NCBI GenBank assembly: GCA_963693085.1
Contig: OY856409.1
Span: 298,882,558 to 298,946,557, forward strand
DNA length: 64,000 bases
From: Alisma plantago-aquatica
Lineage: Eukaryota > Streptophyta > Magnoliopsida > Alismatales > Alismataceae
Direction: 5' to 3'
Below the pieces are notes generated by a model, which saw only the letters and a program-made list of their open reading frames with translations, ran no database searches and was not told the DNA's origin. This document shows positions 32,858 to 45,325 of this stretch, one piece after another. Both the position numbers and the translations under genes were made by a program. Numbering within the stretch: the stretch's first letter is position 1; each line of letters starts with the position of its first letter.

Positions 32858-34561
32858 CTAAGTTTGGAGTCTTGGGGTCCAAACTAAGTTGGACTTCTTA
32901 GTCTTGTAGGGGCATGAAAAACAGTAATGTCCAAGACGTAAACAGAAATGACAAGTAATAGAATCAACTTCATTTCTTTTTCTAGCCATTGTGTTTTTGG
33001 GTACAAACATAGTTTGGGTCTTTTTGGTTTGGTTTTTCTTTGGAACATATCCCAAACCTTTTCTTCCATTGAAGGTCGGACCACTCTTTAATATGTTATC
33101 AAGAATATCTTTTCTTTTTAACTCATAAAGTTCTCTTTGCAACTGAGCAATGTCATTCATTTTCTTATGTATATCTTTTCTTGCCTGGTCTAAATCAGAA
33201 AGCAATGAATCCTTTTCTTTTACAATATTGTCATAGTCCGAATGATTGCACAAGATAGGTTGAGTTTGAAAAGCTTGTAGTTTAGCTAACAAATCAGTCT
33301 TTTCTTTTGATAGAAGATCAACATTAGTCTCCAAAGTAAGTAGTTTTCTAGTGCAATCATCTAAAGATGTTTTTAAAGATACATTTTCAAGATCAATGTT
33401 ATTCTTTTCGGAAGAAAGTTCATCTATTTTGGCAATGAGCTCATTGTTTGATTTTATAGTCCTTTTTAGTTTCTTCTTGGCATCAACATATTTATCATAA
33501 GTTTCTTGTAAGCTAGCTACTAACTCTTCTTTAGGAAGATCAACTAGGCTTACCTCTTGAGATTCTTCATCTTCTCTTGCCATTAGACAGTCTACTTTAT
33601 CTTCTCCGCTTTCACTTTCACTCGTTTCATCCCATGCCGCTTTATAAGCTTTTTCTTTCTTCTTATGTGAGCTTTTCTTTCCCTTCTTAGCTTTGGGACA
33701 TTCATTTTTGAAATGTCCTTTCTTTCCACATTCGAAGCACCTGGGAGTGGAAGAAGAGCTAGAAATTTTATTTGATTTAAACCTTCTATATTTCTTACCG
33801 TTGACTATCAATGCTTCTTCTCCTTCTTCTTCACTAGATTCCTCACTCTCTTGTGAGAGAGCTTTTGATGCTTTGAAAGCCACGTCTTTCTTTGGCCCAC
33901 GTTGATGTTCATGTTCTCTTCTTTCTTCCTCTTCTAGGTCTGCCTCATGAGCTTCTAAGTTTCCGATGAGCTGCTCCATTTTGAGGCGAGTGAGGTCGTT
34001 TGCTTCTGCAATAGCTGTCACCTTTGGTTTGTACTTTGGAGGAAGAGATCGAAGTATTTTTGATACCTGATCTTCCTCAAGAACAGGTTTCCCTAAAGCA
34101 CTCAAACCATTAACAATAGTAGAAAATTTTGAATACATTTCACTAATAGTTTCGTTTGGATCCATACGAAAATGTTCAAATTTGGTTTTAAGCAAACTAA
34201 CTTTAGAGTTTTTAACTTGAACAGTACCCTCATATGTTATAGATAATCTATGCCAAATGTCATATGCGGTATCACAGTTTGATACTCTATTAAATTCACC
34301 TACTGAAATGGAACAATATAAAATGCTTACTGCCTTTGCATTCATTTGGGCCATTTTTACCGTATTAGCATCCCATACTTCGAACTCGTCTTGTGGAAGT
34401 GTGTATGGTGTAGATACCATTCTCCAAAGATCCCAATTGATTCCTTGGAAGTAAAATTGCATTCTTCTCTTCCAGTATTGATAGTTTGTCCCGTCAAATG
34501 CCGGAGGTCGAGCAACGAGCGTTCCTTCAATGTTAAGGTTGTTGAGCACTCCATCCCCCAT
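32858..34561 (-). CDS. gag: Copia Gag polyprotein, intact, with two zinc knuckles and a coiled coil
   Basis: 567 codons, beginning 37 bp after the PBS. Residues about 15-230 are the Copia-type Gag capsid region (UBN2/DUF4219-like: FDGTNYQYWKRRM, then the helical YDIWHRLSITYEG part). A CCHC zinc knuckle lies at 275-288 (CFECGKKGHFKNEC), between acidic and lysine-rich stretches. A strongly helical, heptad-like region covers about 340-490. A second CCHC knuckle is at 537-550 (CHFCLRLGHYCFSC), close to the C-terminus. Gag assembles the virus-like particle and packages RNA. A long coiled-coil Gag with a second knuckle fits Sireviruses. There is no stop or shift, so a trans-complemented copy could still make particles. 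Confidence 0.93.
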   Translation of the reverse strand: MGDGVLNNLNIEGTLVARPPAFDGTNYQYWKRRMQFYFQGINWDLWRMVSTPYTLPQDEFEVWDANTVKMAQMNAKAVSILYCSISVGEFNRVSNCDTAYDIWHRLSITYEGTVQVKNSKVSLLKTKFEHFRMDPNETISEMYSKFSTIVNGLSALGKPVLEEDQVSKILRSLPPKYKPKVTAIAEANDLTRLKMEQLIGNLEAHEADLEEEERREHEHQRGPKKDVAFKASKALSQESEESSEEEGEEALIVNGKKYRRFKSNKISSSSSTPRCFECGKKGHFKNECPKAKKGKKSSHKKKEKAYKAAWDETSESESGEDKVDCLMAREDEESQEVSLVDLPKEELVASLQETYDKYVDAKKKLKRTIKSNNELIAKIDELSSEKNNIDLENVSLKTSLDDCTRKLLTLETNVDLLSKEKTDLLAKLQAFQTQPILCNHSDYDNIVKEKDSLLSDLDQARKDIHKKMNDIAQLQRELYELKRKDILDNILKSGPTFNGRKGLGYVPKKNQTKKTQTMFVPKNTMARKRNEVDSITCHFCLRLGHYCFSCPYKTKKSNLVWTPRLQT

Positions 34562-34598
34562 CTTTTCTTCAAGACTTTGTTAGGGCTCCTTGAAGCCT

Positions 34599-34610
34599 GC
34601 TCTGATACCA
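34599..34610 (-). promoter_or_regulatory. primer-binding site, initiator tRNA-Met
   Basis: Minus-strand TGGTATCAGAGC, a perfect 12-base complement of the tRNA-iMet 3' end, 2 bp inside the 5' LTR. Confidence 0.95.
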
Positions 34611-35344
34611 ATTGAAAACCTCTAGAGGGGGGGTGAATAGAGTTTTATATATATTTTTAAAATAATTTAAACTCAAACAACCAAACTAAAGATTAAGAAG
34701 AGGAACACAGGTGTTTAGAGTGGTTCCACCTTAGCAAATACTAAGGAGTCAGTCCACTACCCGGTTGCTTACCCAACCGGGATTTTGAAAGTACTAAATT
34801 TTATTACCTCTCAAGGATGTTACATAAAATTTACAATACTTTCTAAACACCCTTTGGACAGCCTTCACCTTGAAGTAGTCTTGCCAACCTCGAAGCAGCC
34901 TTCCTTGAAGTAACTTCAAGCTCCCCCTTGAAGTAGCCTTCCTCCCGAAGTAGCTTCCCGTCAAGACAGCCTTCTGAAGTAGTCCAAAGTCTTCCTCTTC
35001 ACCACGAAGAGCTTCACCCTCTCCAATCCGCAGCCTCCTACCTGGAGTAGCAAGGAGAGTACAAGTAATACAAGGAACAAGAAGGAAATAAAAGAAAATA
35101 CAACTTATCCTTGTAGCTCAAGGCTTGATTTCCCTAGATCAAGCGTTTGGATTTTCCTAGCCAATATGATGGACTTGTGATTGCTAGGGTTAGGAAAATC
35201 TAGCCTATAGGACGAGCTTGAGCTAAAGGGAAAATGGCCAATTGATCACAAAGCTCAGTTCACACAGATTGCACAAGAGGGCTCAAGTATTTTCTCAAGT
35301 ATAGCAAGTGTAAGAAGTGAGTTCTAGTGTCCTATGGCTTGTCC

Positions 35345-35352
35345 TATTTATA
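35345..35352 (-). promoter_or_regulatory. TATA box, promoter of the Copia element
   Basis: Minus-strand TATAAATA. Transcription would start about 30 bp toward lower coordinates and run through gag and pol. Confidence 0.75.
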
Positions 35353-35486
35353 GGAATAGCCTAAGTATGCTTAAGGACATTCTAGACAACTTCTAGGGGG
35401 TTCCTAGTGCTTAACTAGCCGTTAGGAATAAGTTAGGCGCATTAGCAACGGCTAGTTAATTAATTCTGCAGTTGCTGTCAGAGACC

Positions 35487-35671
35487 ATCTCGGTCGAGGA
35501 CTTGTCGACCGAGATGCCCGGTCGGTCGAGGAATTGTCGACCGACAGGCTCTCTGGATTAATGTTTATTTGCAACTGTCAACTGCTGTGTCTAACGGCTA
35601 CTTTTGGATCTTTCTCGGTCGATAATGTGGTCGACCGAGAGTATCTCGGTCGAGGAGTTGGTCGACCGAGA
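35487..35671 (-). repeat. four palindromic hairpin modules in U3 (5' LTR)
   Basis: Exact counterparts of the modules at 28419-28603, all arms unchanged, upstream of the active promoter. Confidence 0.95.
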
Positions 35672-35990
35672 GAGATCCTGTTTTAAGGTTTCAAGTTAGG
35701 CACTAGTTATACGTATGTGTGCATAGGTGGTCCTATTGAATGGATGACTAAGGTGTTTAGCTAGGGAAAATCCAATGCTTGATTTACATGCGATTCTAAG
35801 TACTTGTACATTATAATTTTGTACAAGTTTTTACAATGATTATATTTGCATGAAAATATAAACACTTCATGTTGGATTTCCCTTATAGTTGTGTCATCCT
35901 GCATACTCAAGTAGCTCGTCAGATAAATAAAAATGAAATGTTTGTCATAATCAAAACAGAGGGATTTTATGGATGTCCATTTAGCCAACA

Positions 35991-38900
35991 ACCTAGTTGT
36001 TTTATAGGACCATATCTTTGACTATGAGTTGTTGTGTACATGACTATAGCTATGACTATAAGTTGTTGTCTTGTAGTCTGACTATCAAGTCATTGCGTTG
36101 TAGACTCAAATTGACCAAGTAGTGTTGGTGATGATCATGGAGTTTGGCTCTTCCATTGATCTTGTATGGTATTGATTTCAACTTCACATTGGTCAATTGG
36201 ATTTTAGTGGTACACCTCAAATGCTCAGGGCATATTGATAAAATATATAATACAACTGTGTAATATAATTACTTAGGGTCAAATATGGTTCACATAGGTT
36301 GACCCTTTACACTATTCCTGTACTGGTTATTTTATAACAGTTATACATGCTCTTCATATTCCTTCAAAAGGCATAATATGTTCTATTTCTCATATATGAA
36401 TATCTGAACCACTTTAACAGTGACAATTGCCTTTCTTATATCATTTAACTGAATCTATTTATATGTTAATAGTGTAATTTGTTGTTTAGCTTATCCATTC
36501 TTCAAAATAGATGTTGGCAGAGAGTTATATCTCTCATTTGGACATTTGGTCTCACCCTGTAGATTTTCTCATCTTTTAGGTGGATGTGTATGCTGAGTTA
36601 GAGATTGTATTGCTATGATTAATAACAAGAGAAGTTGTACCTATCAGATCATGAGAATACAACTAGTGTCTAGTAATAGTGTCCTATGTGTCGTCACTAT
36701 ATGCTCAGGTCCTTGGAGGAGTTTTGGGAATGTTATACATTATTTTGAGTTTTTGGCTTCATGCCATGATGGTACGAATATGTTTTGTATGCATGAGCAT
36801 GTGGTCCTATGTAACAAAATGTGACTAGTTATCCAGTGAACAATGATATGTAATATCTTTGGTAATGAATGAAATATAAATGGCACAAGTTTATGGCTTC
36901 AATTGTGAATTTTTCATCTTGCGATCCTATCATGATATCAATTTTAATTTACGCTATTTTGTAGTAATATTGTTATTAGTGATAATTTTGTGCTTTGTTT
37001 TGAGTAATCGCATTTTTGTGGCAAAGGGTGTCACCCTATGATTGATTGAAGACCTTATTGAAAGTACTACTCACTAGAGATTCTTCAAAATTTATTTCAA
37101 AAGTTTCATTGTTCAACTATCATTTGAGCATGTCTACATTAACACCCTAAATGTCAGACAATGGACTATATTCAAATAATGCCTCGTGGTTATCCCTAGA
37201 TAAGTTAGTTCACTCCAAAATTAGACAAACCTTATATAATAGTATCATGGATACACATTCTTGATCTTCCCATCCATCTTTAAAACAAGCTAATCATTAA
37301 AACATTTGGAGAAGCTTTGGGTAAAATCTTTATATTGGATGATCATACACCAAAGGCAACTCAGAGTCATTTTGCATGAATGGTGGTAGAACTTGATACG
37401 GTGATGACAACACATCTAGTGTGGGGATTTATGGTATGGTATACCTCTTGGATTGTGAAAGAATATTATACATATTTAAAATATGGAATGATGGACCATT
37501 AACCAAAGATTGTGGAGATAAGTCAGAAAAGGATACCTCCTCATGAGTCTCTAAGCCATCTAAAGAGGTGGGTATACGATGGGTAGATGATTATGATTGA
37601 TAGTAGAATTACTTTGGGAGGAATATCCATTTTTGCAGACCTTTAAATAATGATAACCGTCAATAGAGTCGGGATAATCAATCCAAGAAAAGCCAACTAT
37701 AAGTAGCAATGACCATATTGTGAGTAATCATATAACAAATATGTGTCCATAGTATTCAACAAGATGGTGACAATTTCCACATTTATGGAACTAGAACATT
37801 GAACGCAGAGGACCAAATTCAATGAAAAATATCTCCCTAGAAAATCAAGATTCGGTAGAGGAAAGAAAAATAACTTACTTTTAATGATGATGCATCTCAT
37901 CACATCAACGATAAACCTATTGTATGTTCCATTCAGCCAATAAGTTCTAAACTGAATGATATAGCAACTTTTGAGGTTGGGAATCACTCTATAGTGAACC
38001 CCAAAGTCCATATGGTGATTAGTCAAGTGCTTGAACATGAGGGAGACACATTCGATACAGATGATCAATAGATGAGTGAACCCATTCATCTTTTTGGTAG
38101 AGATCATCCAATAATCATCATCAACATGGAATAGAAGTTCATAGTAGAAATGGTAAGATGATGATGATGCCTTATCTTACTTGCAGACATACTAGGAGAA
38201 TAAGAGATGGGTTGATTGAATAGGATGTTAGTTTTCCAAAGTTGCATACAATGTATATCATTGATGTATAAGTATCCAATCTGACATGACTTGATATATT
38301 GATTCTTTAAAGCATATATCAATCAGTATGCAAATAATGCCATGTAACTAACTTATAGTTAGAAGATCTTTGTTGCTACTTACATAATTAGTTTCAAACT
38401 TTACAGATGATCTCATCTTTTGTGTGTTATATCCTCAATTCCCAATGCATTACAAAATACAATGAATAAAAATTGATGACTATATGTCAATACATGACTG
38501 TCTTGGGAGATGATGCTTTTAGCAATAGATGGTCGTAAATGAATTCTAATTATTTCAAAGAAAATTTATGCCATGCTCACTCTATATTGTAAAGGTTTCA
38601 ATCTATGTATCCATATGACTTAGTTCTAATACCTTTTTCCCTACTTTTAGGGAGGAAGCTTATTAATGAAAGATCCATCCTTTTTCAAAGAAAAACATAT
38701 ATGCTCAATATGACGAAGAGTCATTTTTAGTATATAAATAATTTTACACTAACTGAAATAAATATGGAGATTAAGGGAAGTAGAAAAACATAAAGGCAAA
38801 TCTAGTTTCATGTCCATAAACTTAGGGGAGATACACTAGAGTAGGAGAATGGAGGGGTTATTTTTTAACACCAACTAGATATTGGTCTAATATCAAGTAG

Positions 38901-41500
38901 GTATCAACTATTATATTAATCTAGAAAATGTTTTGACTAGAATCTAATAACACAAAGTATGAAAGAGGTGTGAGAAAAACATAACTAGGATGGGTTTAAA
39001 TATGAGGAGTGAGGTGAGATGTGGTACTATATAAGATATGAGAACTGAAGAAATTAAAGATATTACACCATTCTCACTTGTTTGAACATCATTAGGTTCC
39101 CTTTTATAATATATCAATCTTCCATTTTAATTCTTCCTAGTAGTGCAAGCAAACTTGCTTATAGGATATTAGTTTCAGGATGACATTTCATGTAACTTCT
39201 TATAAAGAGAGGAGTGAGTGAATTAGTGTGTGTGTTTATCTAACATAGAACTTACTTTTAGTGAAAAAATTGGTGTGCATCACATCAATGAGGAAGAATG
39301 GACATGGAGGAAATTGTTAACATGTTAACACCTCATTGTAAGAACCCATATTAATATATACTCTCGACCCTATTTAACCATTGTAAATGAGTCTTGAATT
39401 GATAAATAATAATTTTCTTATGTTAGTGAATAGTCATTATACTCACATATATATTGAATGATTGTAGTCGGATACTTGATGTAAAAATACAATTTTCAAG
39501 AACTTGAGTTGTGTGTCAATTGTATGGTATTTTAATATAAGTGAAATGACTAACAAGAAAAAACTATAACATAGTAAGTTCTTATGATCTAAATAAATAA
39601 TATTAACTTAAAATGATTGGAAAGAAAATTAGATGTATGTATAATTCTAAGACTTCTTAGTCATCTTAACCCGATAAATTGTATGTTAATTAACAAAAAT
39701 AGACATGTGACATGCTTGGATATACTAGAGTTTCCTTTAGAGAGTCTTTACCACCTCAACTAGGTGTTAGAGTTGACTAGATTTGTTATATAAAAAGTTC
39801 ACTGATGAAAATTGAGCAATACACAACATTGAGTTGGATAAACTTACCTTGAGATAGTCTGATCAACCTTAGTTAGGCATCAAATAGATGTTAATGTTGG
39901 TTGGAATTGCCTTAGAGAAGTCCAACCTACAACAACGCCTAGCACATGTAGTGAGGGTGGTCCATTTTAGTTTTTCCTACTAGCCCAAATGACTAGATAA
40001 AAAGTCAAAATAATATAAATGTGATAAAAGCATAAAACTGAAACTATCAAGAAAATAAATCACATATAAAAAATATAGAACACCATTTTATAATTAATTA
40101 GCCCAGTAATATCTTCAGAACCCTATAAGTTGATCATGAAAAGGAAACTTCTAGGATTTTTGTGGGTATTAAGGCTCTTGGGGGATAGATAGTGTTATTG
40201 CTCCATTCTTCTTGTTGGAATTAGATACTATTTTGTGTACTAATTTCTTTTACCATATGAGGACCTATTCGTGGAGAGGTCTAATTCTCCTATCATATCA
40301 TGCTAAGACAAACCGTAGTCACTTTTGTCTAAAAATTTCCAATCGTAGGGTGACTGATCAACCCTAAAATATAGATGGCACATCATCAATATGAGGATCA
40401 AGCATTGATACTTCTACGTATCTAGGCACAAAGTAATTTTCTTCATGAAATTTTTATAATAGAGGGAAAAAGTTAGGAGTTTCAATTATGGATCAATTTA
40501 TTTTATAAAATTGAATTAGAATTCACCTATTGATGTATATTCTTCATGTGAAAAAGTGTACCCCATAACCCAAGATTAGGACACATGAGGAAATGTTAAT
40601 ATAATATAATCACTCATAGGAAAATGGACCATGATTATAAACATTCCAATAAAATATATGTTTATATATTATAGTACATACATAAATTGACATTGTTTCT
40701 TTCTATTATTGATCATATCAAAACTTATCAAGCTATTACATTTTATATGGTATTTTATTATATTGGAATTATATCATGATTATCAATTTTTCTAACACCT
40801 ATTCTTAGAACTTGAATGAACTAGAGACCATTTGAAATGATTCACTTAAAAAACTACTTATAGCAGCCATCCTAGATTAGAGAATATATTATTGGTTCTC
40901 TTCTGGATGCTCCTTTTAATACTATCAAACTAAAAGTGTTGTTCAATATAATGTGAGCTATTAGCTTTGTGAGTGATATTCCACCCTCAAGTTATCAAAT
41001 AAATATAATAATTAATAAATAAAATAGTAAAGAATTTATAATATTAAATTAAGACATATAAATTAAACAATTACTAGCCAAGTAAGCAGTCGATGCACTA
41101 CATCAAAATTATAGCTATATATATATAAATAGAAAGTTTAGATGTGACTCAACAATAAAAAAATGAATAAGAATTATAGTTTTAAATTAAGAACAAGTTT
41201 TATTGTAACATAATTGATTCTCAACTTTTGATGATTTCATTCATTCTCTACTTTATAGTACATGTTAAACCACAATTTCAGTACCATTTATATGAGAACC
41301 TCTAAGTATGATAGATGTCTCACTATGTTGATGCTTTGATTTTCAGTCACTTTTCACAGGCTTTTTTCTATGCTTATTTAGCATAAATGTTCGCTTTGAG
41401 ATATGTTTTTGTTTTGTTTTCCATTATGACCCTGTGAATCACTATTGCATCAATTATTTAGCATTTATATTAAATAATGTGAACGTATGATCTCTATCTC
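35991..41500. other. unassigned AT-rich DNA, 5.5 kb
   Basis: I recognise no gene or element. The longest frame (37697-38107, minus, 136 codons) continues with stops into neighbouring frames and has no motif I can name. Short repeats of the word AACACCTAGTTG and its variants occur at about 38870-39900. This may be very old transposon debris. Confidence 0.4.
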
Positions 41501-41519
41501 AGAATTATGTTGTATTTCT

Positions 41520-42022
41520 CTCATTCAGGTGATTTGAGAACTGAACATACAACTCGATGTGATAGACCCACCTATCAGTGGTACTAATACTTCACATTCT
41601 ACAACAACATAAGGAGGATAGACTCAGTGTTATAGAGATGATTCTCAATGCTACCGACAGAGGCATCAATGATATCGAAGCTCATGGTTGGTGCTACCGA
41701 AAGTCCAGAGTGCATGAGTACTTGAGATAGACTATCTTAGTATCACCGAACCACATGTCGGTTGTACTGACTTCAGTATCTACACCTATAAGAGAAACAT
41801 TTCAGTGATACCGACATAGTTTGAGGAGACACAAACTCACCAAACACTCGGTAGCACTAGCACCCCGTCAGTGGTACCAATGCTACGCAATCACAACAGA
41901 CCTACGTTTAAGTCAGATCCAACAACCACAACCTAAGGGGGAATAAATCCTCCCTTATGATCTACCAAGCACAAACACAAATGAATTATCATGTGGGTGT
42001 AGAGAGCATAGCTGAAGGAGGG
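41520..42022. repeat. relic with imperfect hairpins of a CGGTANYAC motif
   Basis: Words like GCTACCGA, CACCGA, TCGGTTGTAC, GATACCGAC and CTCGGTAGCAC recur. At 41739-41766 GTATCACCGA and TCGGTTGTAC can pair around an 8 nt loop. This repeats the architecture of the Copia U3 hairpins with a different sequence, so it may be part of another Sirevirus LTR or spacer. The Tekay-like element is inserted at 42018-42022; the same locus continues at 58935. Confidence 0.4.
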
Positions 42023-43791
42023 TGTGATGACCCCAATTTCTATATGCTTTCCTTAATGACATTCCCAGATATACGTGCAATCATATTTAAAGATGTCAAA
42101 AGGGAAAATATAAGAGATTGTGGTAGTAATCTAATTCATGAAGAGGAGCTAGATCATTGTTCACAAGCATCATTAAATAGCCACACAAAACAACATTCAT
42201 TGAGGATAAAAGTCATACATATTATTCAGGGAAAGGAAAAAAATAGTTCAATGGAATGAAAGTACATAGGATATAGAACATCTTATACATCATCGAGAAG
42301 AATGAATAACTATCTAACTGAAAAAGATATAAGAAATAGAAATCTAGATAGCCATCCTCCATGCCCAATTATTTTGTAGCATCTGGTACTTTGAGATGCA
42401 TTATTTGTCCCTTATACCTAGAAAATATGAGAAACAAAAACATCAAAATAATGTTGGTACGTGGTTGCAAAATACTCTACTATTTTGGCATATTTAAAAT
42501 ACTTGAAAAATAAGAAAGAACAAGAAAACATTATTTAAGGCAGAAAATCAGGTACACCTAAGTTGTTAATCATGTTTCAATGGAAATGTATTACTATGGT
42601 GGACTTAGCACAAACATATATTATTGGGCCCTATCCCCACATACCTTCTACCATTAGGGATCTCCCCACGTACCTTGAACCATTAGGGAGGTGTTAGTCA
42701 ACATTAATACTTTTCCTCTCTAATAGGGAGATTAATGAACCATCAGTAATTGCATTCCATTTTCTTTCCTTAGTGATCTTAGTGTACAAGGCGGAAATGA
42801 CAATAGATATAGATGTACATCCAAAAAGATATTCAAATACATGCAAGCAATTATTCATAATTATCATCCAATAAAAACTTGTCTTATACATATATCCATG
42901 TACCTTGAATCTCATATCTGAATTTCACTAGTCTAGAATAAAAGAGCTGATCACCCTAAAAGGAAATCAAGGGTATATTGTTACTATTGGTCCATATGAC
43001 ACATGACTAAGGTTTGTTCTTTAATTATGATTGCTTTCATCTTATCATGATTAAATTATGGATTATCCATGACTTTTATCTTATTTTGGAGTCACAAGAT
43101 CAGATATGTAAATTAAGGTGTCATCAATTTTAATGGTACCTCTCATCATACAAAAAGGAAACATCCACAAATAGGATTTCTATTGTGGTTTAGATCATTA
43201 AGGGTTTCCCTTTAGGGTTCACATGATCCAGGGGATCAGATTTGATCTAGGGTTTCAAGGTCGGTCATGATCATAAGGGGTCATGAAGGAATTTAGGTTT
43301 TATCATATAATTGCATAAAGTATATATATATATATATATATGTAGAGAGAGAAATTAGAATTTAGGATTTTCCATAATTATTGAATCACTTTTCCTATTT
43401 GGCTAGAATGTCAAGCTATGTGAGATTTAAGGACTCTACTAAGGTTAGGTTGCACAAATAATCAGGTTACATTAATTAACAACCATTATTACATAATTAA
43501 TTTACATAAGTATAATGATTATGCTTTAAGCTAGTAATTTTGGAAAAAGGAAATAGATTCAGGATTTGAAAGTATTTTTATTGGGTTCCTCATCTTTTTT
43601 TGATGAAAATGATATATAATATCAATAATTTTGGAGTTACAGTGGATTTACTATGATTTAAATAAGGCATTGGTATTTCATCGATTATTCATGAGAGAGT
43701 GTCTGAAATACCTTAATGGCAAAAAATCCTGGACTGTTGATGCTTAATGGATGATCGCGATTGATCCTAAGAGGAGGTGTGGCTCGCTGAT
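42023..43791 (-). repeat. Tekay-like 3' LTR, first fragment
   Basis: Aligns with 56077-57832. Ends at CTGAT, the target duplication of the nested element. Contains a (TA)n run near 43320-43341 that is absent in the other copy. Confidence 0.88.
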
Positions 43792-45166
43792 TGATAAATG
43801 TGTATGTATCCCTTTTATTTACATATTTTTATATTTATTTAGGATTGTTTTGTTATTTATTCTCTTAGTTTCATAATTAATTGTTCTATTTTAGATTTTT
43901 CTCTTTAATTGGAGTTTTAATTATATATACTTGGGTTTTGTAGGAAAATTACACAATGTGTAGTAGTCCTGAAATTCATATATACATGTCACAAAAAATG
44001 ACATAACTTTTGTGTTCAAGCTCCAAATCGAGTGTACAACTATTCATTCGAAAGAGAATTTAATTTCCAAAAATAAAATCTTATTATTTAGACAACTTTT
44101 GTGCTTTTTATAGGAAATATATACGTTTGAAATTTCTACTATGAGAATCTACATTAAAGAAAGTTACATGCTCAAGATGATTAAAGACAATCAACTTTCT
44201 ATTTGACCAGATTCAGAAAATTTAAAAAGCGGTCTCCCTCTCTTTTTCCCCCTCTTTTGAGGGCAGCCTACCCTCCCCCTCCTATAAAAGGAGGGTCTCT
44301 CTACTTGTAAAATCATTCTATTCTTCAATACATTTTATTTAGATTTTATTTGTAGACCACATCTTGTACAATGTTGGATCTCATTTTAGTTTGTATTTCT
44401 TCTAGTCACTTTATGTCCGAGTAAATCTCTCAGGGGCATGGGAGTAGCCCCTTAGCCCGGTTCTATTCAATATAATCAGTTATATTGCTCCATCGAGAAA
44501 ATATCTTCTCTCTATTTATGTGGGGTTATTTGGATGATCTATTATGCTCTTATGGAGTGATATGACTGTGGATCTCTGTAAGAATGAAATAATAGTCCCT
44601 TAATTGCAATTATTATCTTTTCATCTTTTTAATCTTATTCTCATTATAATCCTTGGTGACGTGACCACCTGAGCCTTGGTTTTGAATGCCAAATTGAATT
44701 TACATACTTCTTGATATGACCGTGGATAGTGGCATGTTGGATGGTTGGGCAATGATCCGTGAATGCCGCGACCAACATATTCATGGAAAGTCCGACCCTT
44801 ATGAGTTTGTCAGTAAGGACATGCAGCCACAAGGTCCTGATTTGATCTTTGGAGATTAGTATTTAATTAGTCGAAGGAACATGGTTTTGGTGGTGATCTT
44901 CCGGACCCCCAGATCTTTTCGATTAATTGAACTTTATTCCAGCACTTTTATTTTTTTTCTTAGTATTAAAAACTCTCTCAAATCAGAATTTAATTCTTGT
45001 TCTTGCTATCAAATTTGGATCTCGACTTTTCTTTTCTGTCATAATCTTATATTGATACCTATCTATACTAAGTTGACTTGTTGTTCGCAATAAGTTGACA
45101 ATTGGGTTAGAAGGTTAAACTCTAGGACTTTCCTAGTGATTATTGCGTGTACAATGATGTACATCA
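43792..45166 (+). repeat. 5' LTR of the nested Athila/Tat-like element
   Basis: TATA box TATAAAAG at 44283-44290 sits in the loop of a 7 bp inverted repeat (CCCTCCT and AGGAGGG). The LTR ends ACATCA just before the PBS. Confidence 0.87.
44276..44294 (+). promoter_or_regulatory. TATA box inside a short palindrome
   Basis: CCCTCCT, then TATAAA with overlap, then AGGAGGG. The same arrangement is kept in the 3' LTR at about 48978-48996 although the flanks have diverged. Confidence 0.65.
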
Positions 45167-45167
45167 A

Positions 45168-45182
45168 TTTGGCACCATTTCC
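45168..45182 (+). promoter_or_regulatory. primer-binding site, Athila/Tat type
   Basis: TTTGGCACCATTTCC, 1 bp after the LTR. It differs from the common TTTGGCGCCGTTGCC mostly by G-to-A or equivalent changes, consistent with decay of methylated sites. Confidence 0.65.
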
Positions 45183-45325
45183 AGAGACGACACAGTTGTT
45201 TTTCAGATCTAGTTCCTTGTATATCTTGTATAATTTTGTTCATATTTCTCTAACTTGTATAACTTTAGTCTTGTTCTATATCTTCTATTTCATAATTTCT
45301 TTTTTTTTAATTAATTTTTTTTCCT

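Larger units (their letters stand above)
27546..35990 (-). mobile_element. young Sirevirus-like Ty1/Copia retrotransposon
   Basis: LTRs of 1377 bp (27546-28922) and 1378 bp (34613-35990) bracket gag, a spacer and pol, all on the minus strand. In element orientation LTRs begin TGTTGGCTAAATGG and end GGTTTTCA. Flanking pentamers are GCCTA (27541-27545) and ACCTA (35991-35995), a target duplication with one mismatch. The PBS is initiator tRNA-Met type. Several purine tracts lie between pol and the 3' LTR, a long Gag has a coiled-coil tail, and hairpin modules sit in the LTR; these traits are known for the Sirevirus lineage. LTRs differ at about seven positions (0.5 percent), so insertion was recent. 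Pol has one in-frame TGA. Confidence 0.93.
34613..35990 (-). repeat. 5' LTR of the Copia element
   Basis: Differs from the 3' LTR by about six substitutions and one change in a G run near its inner end. Its TATA box is at 35345-35352. It drives transcription of the element toward lower coordinates. Confidence 0.95.

Noticed and set aside
34257..34615. Plus-strand frames over gag
   Set aside because: Shadows of the well-supported minus-strand gag.
37697..38322. Host gene exon candidate
   Set aside because: 136- and 72-codon minus-strand frames have no recognisable motif and adjoin frames full of stops.
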